Source: a virus. From it: a DNA stretch of 21,312 nucleotides. Shown here one piece after another: positions 1 through 6,055 of this stretch. Within the stretch, counting starts at the first letter, position 1. Every line of letters begins with the position of its first letter. The DNA lies in the IMG/VR virus record IMGVR_UViG_3300023180_000477, positions 1 to 21,312 of that record. One strand, 5' to 3'. The position numbers and the translations under genes were made by a program. The notes under the pieces are model-generated. The model was not told where the DNA came from. It did no database searches and saw nothing but the letters and a program-made list of their open reading frames with translations.

Positions 1-1
1 C

Positions 2-334
2 GGTAATACTGCATATACATGTGCAAGTCACGGATACACAGGAAACAATCCAACATTTTATGCTATAGGCGGAATGACCATAGCATTTGATTTAGATCAA
101 ATTGGCGGGCATCCATTTGAAATACAAGACGGAACTGGCACACCATATAACACTGGCTTGACTCATGTTGACGTAATTGGTAATGTTTCTACCGGGGCAA
201 ATGCTCAAGGCAAAGACGGTGGAACTTTATATTGGGAAGTACCTGAAACTATTTCAGGAAACTATAGATATCAATGTACTTTACATGCTGCAATGGTAGG
301 ACCAATAACAATTAAACGAATTTCAGTTATCTAA
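2..334 (+). CDS. Virion/tail-fibre protein, C-terminal part with cupredoxin-like domain (5' truncated)
   Basis: The reading frame is open from base 2 to the TAA at 332-334, so only the C-terminus is present. An internal ATG at 74 is not a credible start because the frame continues upstream without a stop. The visible part reads like a type I copper (plastocyanin/amicyanin) fold. It has a His in HPFEIQ and, near the end, YQCTLHAAM, which is Cys-x2-His-x2-Met, the short ligand loop of amicyanin. A second Cys-x2-His (YTCASHGY) lies at the left edge and looks like the end of a preceding copy, with Tyr where a Met ligand would sit. Cupredoxin-like repeats occur in marine T4-like phage structural proteins, so a fibre or virion surface protein is inferred. 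Actual copper binding is not shown. Its last 12 bases overlap the convergent gene on the other strand. Confidence 0.55.
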   Translation, partial: GNTAYTCASHGYTGNNPTFYAIGGMTIAFDLDQIGGHPFEIQDGTGTPYNTGLTHVDVIGNVSTGANAQGKDGGTLYWEVPETISGNYRYQCTLHAAMVGPITIKRISVI

Positions 335-583
335 TTGTTTTATTAATTTTTCTATTTGTTCTCTGGTATGCGTTAGATTGGTTTTTACATCTCTAACTAA
401 TCTCGGATCAACTCTAGTTGTATATTGAGAACTGTGTGCTACTTCAATTTGATTAGCAAAGTTTGTGTAAGTTTCTATTAATAAATCTAGTTTTTCTTTG
501 TATCTACCTTGTAAGGTTTGAGAAATTTTTTTATATTTGTTTAGATCTTTTTTAAACTTATCTGATTGAATTAGTGTAATCAT
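323..583 (-). CDS. Hypothetical protein, 86 aa, basic and helical
   Basis: I do not recognise this protein. It is short, rich in Lys, Gln, Leu and Thr, and looks largely alpha-helical, with possible coiled coil at both ends (residues about 7-40 and 60-86). It has no signal peptide, membrane segment or Cys/His cluster. Its ATG overlaps the stop of the cupin-like gene upstream (ATGA), so it is the last gene of the leftward operon gp14-gp15-NUDIX-cupin and is probably translated by coupling. Its 3' end overlaps the convergent virion gene by 12 bases and I see no terminator hairpin between them. The tight overlap and intact frame support a real gene; function unknown. Confidence 0.6.
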   Translation of the reverse strand: MITLIQSDKFKKDLNKYKKISQTLQGRYKEKLDLLIETYTNFANQIEVAHSSQYTTRVDPRLVRDVKTNLTHTREQIEKLIKQLDN

Positions 584-945
584 TCAACTATCTCCGGTCT
601 AATTATAAGACAAAAATCATCATCAAATTCGCCATTACTTACTTCTGTTATACTACTATTTGCAACTAAACTTTGTAAAAAACAAGGCTTGTGTTGCGGG
701 ACGTGATATGTATCACCTTCTTTTATTTCAGATTGATAAATTTTACCGTCTGATGTGTCTATCCATTTGTATAAAAACTTGCCACTATTTACAAACCAAG
801 TTTTATCTTTTTGTTTATGAAAAAAGAACCCTGTTTTTTTATTTGCTTCTTGAAATACTAAAAGTTTACCACAGTAATTTTGGGAATTTGTCCATAAGAT
901 TTCAAATCCCCAATCTTGCTTTTTTACATTATTTTGTTTATTCAT
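580..945 (-). CDS. Cupin, mannose-6-phosphate-isomerase type II-like, degenerate metal site
   Basis: This 121-aa single-domain protein follows the pattern of the small mannose-6-phosphate-isomerase-like cupins: WGFEILWTN at the start, YCGKLLVFQ, a KxKDKTWFVNSGK strand, EGDTYHVPQHKP and a final EVS...DDDF. The usual metal ligands are mostly gone. The family H-x-H pair is F41-x-H43, the following Glu is K48, and the late His of the P-x-x-x-P-H motif is C88. The fold is therefore clear but sugar-phosphate isomerase activity is doubtful; a binding or regulatory role is as likely. It starts one base inside the stop of the NUDIX gene (TAATG) and ends in an ATGA overlap with the 86-aa gene, so it is expressed as part of the leftward operon. 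Confidence 0.65.
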   Translation of the reverse strand: MNKQNNVKKQDWGFEILWTNSQNYCGKLLVFQEANKKTGFFFHKQKDKTWFVNSGKFLYKWIDTSDGKIYQSEIKEGDTYHVPQHKPCFLQSLVANSSITEVSNGEFDDDFCLIIRPEIVE

Positions 946-1373
946 TACAGTAACTCTATAAGTTTAAAGACAGTTTCAAGTTTGGTTTGATTTGTTTTGT
1001 TTGTAAGTGTGTTTCTTAAACCATGATGCAAAGGTTTTGGCCATTTAGTAAATGTAACCCATGCATACCCGTCATGTTCTTTATTTAATTTAGGTATAAA
1101 TTCCTGTTCTACCACGCATAGATATGTATGGAAATGAAATTTACTGTCATTAGAAATAAACGTTTCTAACGGTATAGTTTTTTTAATATCTATTTTACCT
1201 ATTTCTTCAGAAATTTCACGCTTGAGACTCTCCCAAGGAGTTTCCTTATCCTCAGCAGTACCACCAACTAAACCCCAAAGATTGCTTTGTTTTCCCTGCG
1301 TACGATGTAAAAAGAGAAAACGTTTAGTATCTAGAGTGTAAAATAATGCTCCGCTGCAAATAATATTATTCAT
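945..1373 (-). CDS. NUDIX hydrolase
   Basis: The 142-aa protein contains a nearly complete Nudix box: G38-x5-E44-x7-R52-E53-I54-S55-E56-E57-I58-G59, with Lys at the last hydrophobic position. These residues bind the divalent metal and carry out hydrolysis of a nucleoside diphosphate linked to another moiety. The rest matches a minimal single Nudix domain (WGLVGG before the box). The substrate cannot be read from the sequence; nucleotide-sugar, dinucleotide or oxidised-nucleotide hydrolysis are all possible. It begins 13 bases after the gp15 stop with no clear Shine-Dalgarno and ends in a TAATG overlap with the cupin gene. It looks like an accessory metabolic gene riding downstream of structural genes. 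Confidence 0.85.
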   Translation of the reverse strand: MNNIICSGALFYTLDTKRFLFLHRTQGKQSNLWGLVGGTAEDKETPWESLKREISEEIGKIDIKKTIPLETFISNDSKFHFHTYLCVVEQEFIPKLNKEHDGYAWVTFTKWPKPLHHGLRNTLTNKTNQTKLETVFKLIELL

Positions 1374-1386
1374 ACTAGTAATTATA

Positions 1387-2859
1387 CTAATACTTTAGAC
1401 GCCATGCTCCATGTGGATATTCCCCTTCAAACGAAAGAATCCACTCTCCTTCATCCCATTTGTATTGAATACCAGTATTTAAATTAGTTGTGTAAATGTT
1501 ATCAGTTGCTTCACTTGCGTCAAAAACTACATGCCATTTAGATCCATCCCACTCTACAATATCATTTTCACCAGCAATAAAGTCAGTACCATCAGCATTT
1601 TTCCAATCATCAGCGCCGTCAACATTTATAGAATCACCTATGCCTGTGCCTAGCAACAATATTCTAGTCCCAGTAGTCCTTAGAGATACAGGACTTGTTT
1701 TTGTAGGATCTATTATATAACTAATTTTATTTGCATCACCCGTTGGTCCTGTTATAATAGTATCACTAGGAATAGTATCACTGTCCCAATTTATAATTAA
1801 TTCACTTGGATCTGTTGCATTAATTGCAACTGTACCTGCTATTTCGTTTTCTACATCTTTTCTCTTAAGTCTTAATTCTGTCAATCCTGGTTCAAATATA
1901 TCAGGGAACGCTTCGACATATGCTTCCCAGGAAACACTACCCACAACACCGCGTCTAATAATTTTAGCAGTATTGGTCATTACAAGCAATCCATAATCTT
2001 TGTAGGTATTACTAACAACTGTTGTTGCATCTTCTTTGAATACATCTTTTTTGTTTTTTGTTGTTGCTATAGTACCTGTTGGCGTTATAGAAACTGTGGT
2101 TTTTACATCAGCGTTAGGAACTGCTGCACCTTCACCTGCACTACTTAATGCTCCTTGCGGCCTACTTAGATCTAATTCTATTGTACCTTTGGTTTCGTCG
2201 TAAATGCTTTGAACAATGGCTTGCACTACTCCTAGTCGTTTTACTTTGGTAGGTGGTGATATGAAAATAGGAGTTTTGAACCCCATAGTTGCAACATCTA
2301 TTTCACTTTCAGTTCCTATCGGAATAGATCTTGAACTAAAATTAATTGTGTCAAGATTTACCACACTAAGACTGGTCCAGTCTACATAATTATCTGTTGT
2401 TTGTATTTCCAAACTAGGATTAAACAGCATCAAAATTTGTTCCATTAATTGCAATTTTTGATCTGTATTTGAAGTCCACATATCAACGTTTACACTTAAA
2501 GTGTAAGGTGTAGGCATAAGTCTTTCAACTGTGTAGTTCTTACCTTGTGTGTTTAGATATTCATTACCATCTTCATCATAGGCACGTTCTCTTATGTTTA
2601 ATTTGTTAACATAACTTGCATCACTTAATCGTGTTGTATCCATTTCTAATCCTGTGATGTATACAGCCATTCTAGGAGCACTAGGAATTTTATTTTCGGA
2701 ATTATCTCTTAGTATATGACCAACTTGTCGTGTAATATCTCCATACATAACAGGAACTTGTGTTAAATTTCCACTTCCGTCTTTGTAAGAAAAATTACTC
2801 ATTAATCTGACTATTTGAGTTATATATCTTCTTATTTGTCCGTCATAAAAATGTTGCAT
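1387..2859 (-). CDS. 15: Tail sheath stabilizer / tail completion protein gp15
   Basis: The N-terminus MQHFYDGQIRRYITQ resembles T4 gp15 (YFYNSSFRRYATL) and is typical of marine T4-like gp15. The region around residues 110-215 (PTPYTLSVNVDMWTS, EQILMLFNPSLE, FISPPTKVKR) fits the conserved core. T4 gp15 forms the hexameric ring that caps the tail tube and sheath and joins the tail to the neck. At 490 aa it is much longer than T4 gp15 (272 aa), and the excess is a C-terminal extension. The last 67 residues hold two short W/Y-rich units (ENDIVEWDGSKW and IQYKWDEGEW) like ones in gp14 and gp18 here. The ATG overlaps the gp14 stop (TAATG), giving translational coupling of the two connector proteins. 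Confidence 0.88.
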   Translation of the reverse strand: MQHFYDGQIRRYITQIVRLMSNFSYKDGSGNLTQVPVMYGDITRQVGHILRDNSENKIPSAPRMAVYITGLEMDTTRLSDASYVNKLNIRERAYDEDGNEYLNTQGKNYTVERLMPTPYTLSVNVDMWTSNTDQKLQLMEQILMLFNPSLEIQTTDNYVDWTSLSVVNLDTINFSSRSIPIGTESEIDVATMGFKTPIFISPPTKVKRLGVVQAIVQSIYDETKGTIELDLSRPQGALSSAGEGAAVPNADVKTTVSITPTGTIATTKNKKDVFKEDATTVVSNTYKDYGLLVMTNTAKIIRRGVVGSVSWEAYVEAFPDIFEPGLTELRLKRKDVENEIAGTVAINATDPSELIINWDSDTIPSDTIITGPTGDANKISYIIDPTKTSPVSLRTTGTRILLLGTGIGDSINVDGADDWKNADGTDFIAGENDIVEWDGSKWHVVFDASEATDNIYTTNLNTGIQYKWDEGEWILSFEGEYPHGAWRLKY

Positions 2860-4022
2860 TAGTTATCTGCCTTAGGTCTAAGTGCTTTTGATAAACTCTG
2901 TCTTTCTTCAACAACCTCACCACCAATCGTGTCTGTATTTGTGTTGTTTACAAATGTTCCTTTTTGGTGTGATCTTGTGTCAGTGTTTGTCAATGTCATG
3001 CGTACTGAATCTTCTTGTTTAACCCAACGTCTACCGTCATATCTAAATAATCTATTTGGCATAAAATCTGTCCTTAAGAAGAAATCTCCTTCTGCACTGC
3101 CTGAAGGAAATCCTATACCGTGTCCAAATACTTCACCATTGCTAGGAATACCATCACCTAGCAAGTACCCTTGATAACCTTCTCTTTCAGGTGTTTGCAT
3201 AACCCTGTCTGCAAGTTCGTTCTGTGTACTAGCATCTAAGTCAGTTGTATCTGTAGTTACAAGTTCAACTTCACCGTTATCGTCTGTTTGTAGTGTGAAG
3301 AAATGACTTGTGTCATAGCCAGATTTGGCTGCATCGGCTTCTGCTTGTTGCACAACAGCGTTATTAATTTGCATTTCTTTTTCATATGTTGATAAAAGAT
3401 CTCGCAATGTTCCACTACCTGGATTATCCTCTTCCATAGGTAAATCTAATATTTCTTTGAATTCTTGACTATCTACTATTTGCTTTAATTTAATTCTATA
3501 CAAGTGCGGATACCAAGTAGGGCTAAATCCTTCTGCGGCTCTGTTTACGTCTTCTACAACGTAATACCTTTTAAGAGCTACACTGTAGTCATTTAGAGCA
3601 TATTCATCTTTAAGATGCGGTAACTCTATAACATCGCCTGGCATTATTTTTCTACCAAGAGTTTTTACACTTGAATTTATATGAATGGTCATAAACAGTG
3701 TATCATTAGATAAGAACAATCCAAACTGACTCATATTAAAGTCTATATCTTGTACATTGTAAATACCACGCATTGTGTAGATATCTGGATCGTATTTTCG
3801 ATCTCTGTTTTCCATAAACAACATATCTTGTATGTTAGTTTCTTTAACAGCATCATAACGAGGCTGATCTGCTGTAGCATCAGCTTCATTTGGATTTTTC
3901 GGACCCAAATATTTGTGAACAAAGACGTCTGTGCCACCCACAGTGAACATCTCATAGATCCGTTTGTCTATGAATTCGTAATCTTTGCCTTTCTCTGGTT
4001 TGTATAAAGATAATCTTGGCAT
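2859..4022 (-). CDS. 14: Neck protein gp14
   Basis: The 387-aa product starting MPRLSLYKPEKGKDYEF is the form found next to gp15 in marine T4-like phages. The stretch from GIYNVQDIDF through FGLFLSNDTLFMTIH to PGDVIELP and the WYPHLYRIKL segment matches the layout of T4 gp14 (FGMQVQDEVTLSI, EGDLIYFP). gp13 and gp14 complete the head-tail neck. The identification rests on this similarity and on synteny with gp15 and gp13; T4 gp14 is shorter (256 aa). I chose the ATG at 4022. Longer frames to 4076 would cross the divergent promoters, and this ATG lies 5 bases after a late-promoter box. Residues about 308-334 (EGDFFLRTDFMPNRLFRYDG, then RRWVK) form a W/Y-rich module shared with gp15 and gp18. 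There is no Shine-Dalgarno sequence. Confidence 0.68.
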   Translation of the reverse strand: MPRLSLYKPEKGKDYEFIDKRIYEMFTVGGTDVFVHKYLGPKNPNEADATADQPRYDAVKETNIQDMLFMENRDRKYDPDIYTMRGIYNVQDIDFNMSQFGLFLSNDTLFMTIHINSSVKTLGRKIMPGDVIELPHLKDEYALNDYSVALKRYYVVEDVNRAAEGFSPTWYPHLYRIKLKQIVDSQEFKEILDLPMEEDNPGSGTLRDLLSTYEKEMQINNAVVQQAEADAAKSGYDTSHFFTLQTDDNGEVELVTTDTTDLDASTQNELADRVMQTPEREGYQGYLLGDGIPSNGEVFGHGIGFPSGSAEGDFFLRTDFMPNRLFRYDGRRWVKQEDSVRMTLTNTDTRSHQKGTFVNNTNTDTIGGEVVEERQSLSKALRPKADN

Positions 4023-4027
4023 ATACA

Positions 4028-4035
4028 TATTTATC
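4028..4035 (-). promoter_or_regulatory. T4-type late promoter GATAAATA for gp14 operon
   Basis: Read on the minus strand the box is GATAAATA followed by TGTAT and the gp14 ATG. In T4 late promoters the octamer spans about -13 to -6, which would put +1 on the A of the ATG at 4022 and give a leaderless mRNA. It forms one arm of a perfect inverted repeat with the gp13 promoter. Confidence 0.7.
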
Positions 4036-4039
4036 GAAC

Positions 4040-4047
4040 GATAAATA
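4040..4047 (+). promoter_or_regulatory. T4-type late promoter GATAAATA for gp13
   Basis: GATAAATACTTGTGGAG precedes gp13. By T4 geometry transcription starts near 4053, so the mRNA would begin directly with the Shine-Dalgarno GGAG (4053-4056), 10 bases before the ATG. It faces the gp14 promoter with only four bases between the two boxes. Confidence 0.72.
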
Positions 4048-4066
4048 CTTGTGGAGAACTTTTCGT

Positions 4067-4825
4067 ATGGCAACACTTACAACTAAAAAACAAGAAATAT
4101 TTGACTATGTTAATGCTATGTTAGGCGGAGGTATGGTTGATGTTGAACTTGATCCAGTACACTACGAAACAGCATTAGGAAAAGCACTGGCAAGATTTCG
4201 TCAAAGATCAGACAATTCAGTAGAAGAAAGTTACTTCTTTATGCCTACTGTTATTGATCAAAATGAATATACACTACCAAATGAAATAGTTGAAGTTCGT
4301 AGAATATTTCGCAGATCAATTGGATCACGCACTGGCGGAGGAGATGGTGGTACACTGTTTGAACCGTTTAACCTTGCATACACAAACACATATTTGTTAG
4401 CCAGTTCTAACATGGGCGGACTTGCTACATACGATTTCTTCTCACAATACCAAGAATTAGTAGGTAGAATGTTTGGATCATTTATTGAATTTAAATGGAA
4501 TACAGCAAACAAAAAATTAACAATATTACAGCGTTCACGTACAGAAGAAACGCTACTACTTTTATGCTATAACTACAGACCAGATGAGCAATTACTAGAT
4601 GATTATCTTGCAAAGCAATGGATAAAAGATTACACTGTTGCTACTTGTAAATATATGCTGGGTGAAGCACGTAGTAAATTTGCTACTATTGCAGGCCCAC
4701 AAGGTGGAGGCCAATTAAACGGCGATGCACTAAAAGCAGAGGCACAAGCAGAAATGGAAAAACTTGAACAAGAAGTCAGCACTGCTGTTCCAGGCGGCGT
4801 TGGCTACGGATTTACCATAGGATAA
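4067..4825 (+). CDS. 13: Neck protein gp13
   Basis: The 252-aa product (MATLTTKKQEIFDYVNAMLG, then VDVELDPVHYETALGKALARFRQRS and NSVEESYFFM) has the N-terminal signature of marine T4-like gp13. gp13 forms the portal-proximal neck ring that seals the packaged head and receives the tail. The conserved early helix with RxRxS and the Arg-rich EVRRIFRRS segment are visible, and a Gly-rich tail ends the protein. An upstream in-frame ATG at 4016 would overlap gp14 and its promoter. The ATG at 4067 has GGAG at a proper distance and a late promoter in front, so it is preferred. It is transcribed divergently from gp14-gp15 and its stop overlaps the next ATG (TAATG). Confidence 0.85.
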   Translation: MATLTTKKQEIFDYVNAMLGGGMVDVELDPVHYETALGKALARFRQRSDNSVEESYFFMPTVIDQNEYTLPNEIVEVRRIFRRSIGSRTGGGDGGTLFEPFNLAYTNTYLLASSNMGGLATYDFFSQYQELVGRMFGSFIEFKWNTANKKLTILQRSRTEETLLLLCYNYRPDEQLLDDYLAKQWIKDYTVATCKYMLGEARSKFATIAGPQGGGQLNGDALKAEAQAEMEKLEQEVSTAVPGGVGYGFTIG

Positions 4826-5016
4826 TGGCAGAGTTTAGCCACAAAGAAGCCCACAGGCTTTTTTGGATGGTTAAAGGTCACTTTGGCGCAAGCGAACAAA
4901 CTATATTAGAATCAGCACCTGGATATTTTAAACGTATGTGGAATAACAATGAAGCATATCTGCATGAAGAAGGATTTGCAGAAGCCTACCAAAAACTACT
5001 TGACAAACACAAATAA
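4825..5016 (+). CDS. Hypothetical protein, 63 aa
   Basis: This small protein is rich in aromatic, His and Glu residues (HKEAHRLFWMVKGHFG, APGYFKRMW). It looks helical and has no Cys, signal peptide or membrane span. I do not recognise a domain. It overlaps the gp13 stop by one base (TAATG), which argues for coupled translation and for a real gene rather than a chance frame. The sigma70-type promoter of the dNMP kinase begins inside its last codons (TTGACA at 5000). Position next to gp13 hints at a late role, but no function can be assigned. Confidence 0.6.
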   Translation: MAEFSHKEAHRLFWMVKGHFGASEQTILESAPGYFKRMWNNNEAYLHEEGFAEAYQKLLDKHK

Positions 5017-5028
5017 TTTGTATATACT
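5000..5028 (+). promoter_or_regulatory. Sigma70-type (early) promoter for dNMP kinase
   Basis: TTGACA (5000-5005) is a perfect -35 element, followed by exactly 17 bases and TATACT (5023-5028), a 5/6 match to the -10 consensus. Transcription should start near 5035, just before the Shine-Dalgarno AAGGA at 5041-5045. No late box lies in this gap, so the kinase is probably made early by the host sigma factor. Confidence 0.7.
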
Positions 5029-5051
5029 ATATATTATTTGAAGGATTTCTT

Positions 5052-5663
5052 ATGATTATAGGTATTTGTGGTTTAATAGGAAGTGGCAAAGGCACTGTTG
5101 CCGACATGCTTGTCAGTGATTTTGGATTTACAAAAATATCATTTGCTGACAAACTCAAAGACGGTGTTGCAGAAGTATTTGGTTGGGATAGACAAATGCT
5201 TGAAGGCGATACTGACGAAAGTAGAGAATGGCGTGAAAAGCGTGATAGTTTTTGGAGTGCGGAAACAGGCAGAACTATTACTCCTAGGTTAGTACTTCAA
5301 GAATTTGGTACAGAATGTATGCGCAAAGGATTTGATGACAGTATTTGGGTAAGTTTAGTTAAAAAGAAAATAATGCAAAATCCAGGTGTAAATTTTGTAA
5401 TACCTGATGTACGTTTTCCTAACGAAGCAAATATGTTAAAAAGCGTACACGGTGAAGTATGGCGTGTGCGTAGAGGTCCTGATCCTGTATGGTTTAGAAT
5501 GTACCAAGATATTGGTGTAGAACCTAAAGAAGTGCATCAATCAGAGTGGGCTTGGGCAAATGTAAACTTTAATCATATTATTGACAATGGTGGTACGTTA
5601 GACATGCTTAAAAGTCTGGTAAAAGATCGCCTTGCTTCCACCGAACTCCTTGCTTCTGCATAA
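5052..5663 (+). CDS. 1: Deoxynucleoside monophosphate kinase (T4 gp1-like)
   Basis: The product phosphorylates dNMPs to dNDPs for phage DNA synthesis. A P-loop is at the N-terminus (G7-LIGSGKGT15), followed by ISFADKLKDGV, the region that in this family holds the NMP-binding part, a WREKRD segment, LQEFGTE and the strand-plus-acid FVIPDVRFPNEA typical of phage dNMP kinases. Length 203 aa compares with 241 in T4. The ATG has AAGGA six bases upstream and a clear sigma70-type promoter. The last 56 bases of the gene are antisense to the 3' end of the HNH gene, so its C-terminal tail (LASTELLASA) is overprinted and may have been altered when that gene arrived. Confidence 0.85.
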   Translation: MIIGICGLIGSGKGTVADMLVSDFGFTKISFADKLKDGVAEVFGWDRQMLEGDTDESREWREKRDSFWSAETGRTITPRLVLQEFGTECMRKGFDDSIWVSLVKKKIMQNPGVNFVIPDVRFPNEANMLKSVHGEVWRVRRGPDPVWFRMYQDIGVEPKEVHQSEWAWANVNFNHIIDNGGTLDMLKSLVKDRLASTELLASA

Positions 5664-5943
5664 TACGTTGACAATTAGCGCAAACAGTTTTTAAATTACT
5701 CGGCCTGCAATTTTGTAAATCACCGTCAATATGATATACATTAAATTGTTCAGGATACTTACTTGTGTAACTACACTTTTCACAAATATCTTTCTTTTCA
5801 TACCCTCGTTGCTTCCATAAAGGTACTCCGTGATTTAATCCGTTGCGCAAACATCTTTCGCAAAGTTTTCTATAATAAATTTTTTTACCTTTGCGGTAAT
5901 TAATTGCACACGGACGCTGTCCACATCTACATAACGGTCTCAT
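5608..5943 (-). CDS. HNH endonuclease, zinc-finger type
   Basis: The 111-aa protein has two Cys pairs, C54-x2-C57 and C88-x2-C91, bracketing YHIDGD (H71) and SNLKT (N83), which is the layout of a small zinc-stabilised HNH nuclease. An N-terminal CRCGQRPC (C5, C7, C12) and C28-x2-C31 add a second metal-binding segment. Such free-standing HNH proteins are frequent in T4-like marine phages and may act as homing endonucleases. The gene points against its neighbours, between dNMP kinase and gp18, and overlaps the end of the kinase gene by 56 bases, which fits an insertion. A late-type box GCTAAATA ends 4 bases before the ATG; AGGTGA further up (12 bases from the ATG) is a possible but distant Shine-Dalgarno. 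Confidence 0.8.
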   Translation of the reverse strand: MRPLCRCGQRPCAINYRKGKKIYYRKLCERCLRNGLNHGVPLWKQRGYEKKDICEKCSYTSKYPEQFNVYHIDGDLQNCRPSNLKTVCANCQRIMQKQGVRWKQGDLLPDF

Positions 5944-5947
5944 ACTG

Positions 5948-5955
5948 TATTTAGC
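5948..5955 (-). promoter_or_regulatory. Late-type promoter box GCTAAATA for HNH gene
   Basis: On the minus strand GCTAAATA is followed by CAGT and the ATG. The spacing is one base shorter than at the four 5-base cases in this window, so a leaderless start would need initiation one base early. Confidence 0.45.
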
Positions 5956-6010
5956 TCACCTTTTTGGTCCCTTTTTTATGTGTTTTGATACACTAATTTT
6001 GATTTTGTTT

Positions 6011-6018
6011 GCTAAATA
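6011..6018 (+). promoter_or_regulatory. Late-type promoter box GCTAAATA for tail sheath
   Basis: GCTAAATA lies 37 bases before the gp18 ATG. The predicted start near 6024 leaves a leader of about 32 bases carrying AGGAG at 6044-6048, seven bases from the ATG. The rest of the 5944-6055 gap is T-rich with no convincing hairpin. Confidence 0.55.
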
Positions 6019-6055
6019 ATAGTAATAAACATATGTCCACAATAGGAGAATTATA

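Noticed and set aside
1374-1400. TATAAT-like sequence before the NUDIX gene (minus strand)
   Set aside because: No -35 element at the right distance; the gene is 13 bases behind gp15 and can be read from the operon.
3043-3049. CTAAATA inside gp14, and other internal TAAATA matches (for example near 3758, 6834, 11406)
   Set aside because: They sit within coding regions away from gene starts and are expected by chance in AT-rich DNA.
4016-4076. Extended starts for gp13 (4016) and gp14 (4076)
   Set aside because: They would make the two divergent genes overlap across both promoter boxes; the downstream ATGs fit family N-termini and promoter spacing.
5985-6000. Short GTGT/ACAC inverted repeat upstream of gp18
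   Set aside because: Only four base pairs, with no T run in position to act as a terminator.
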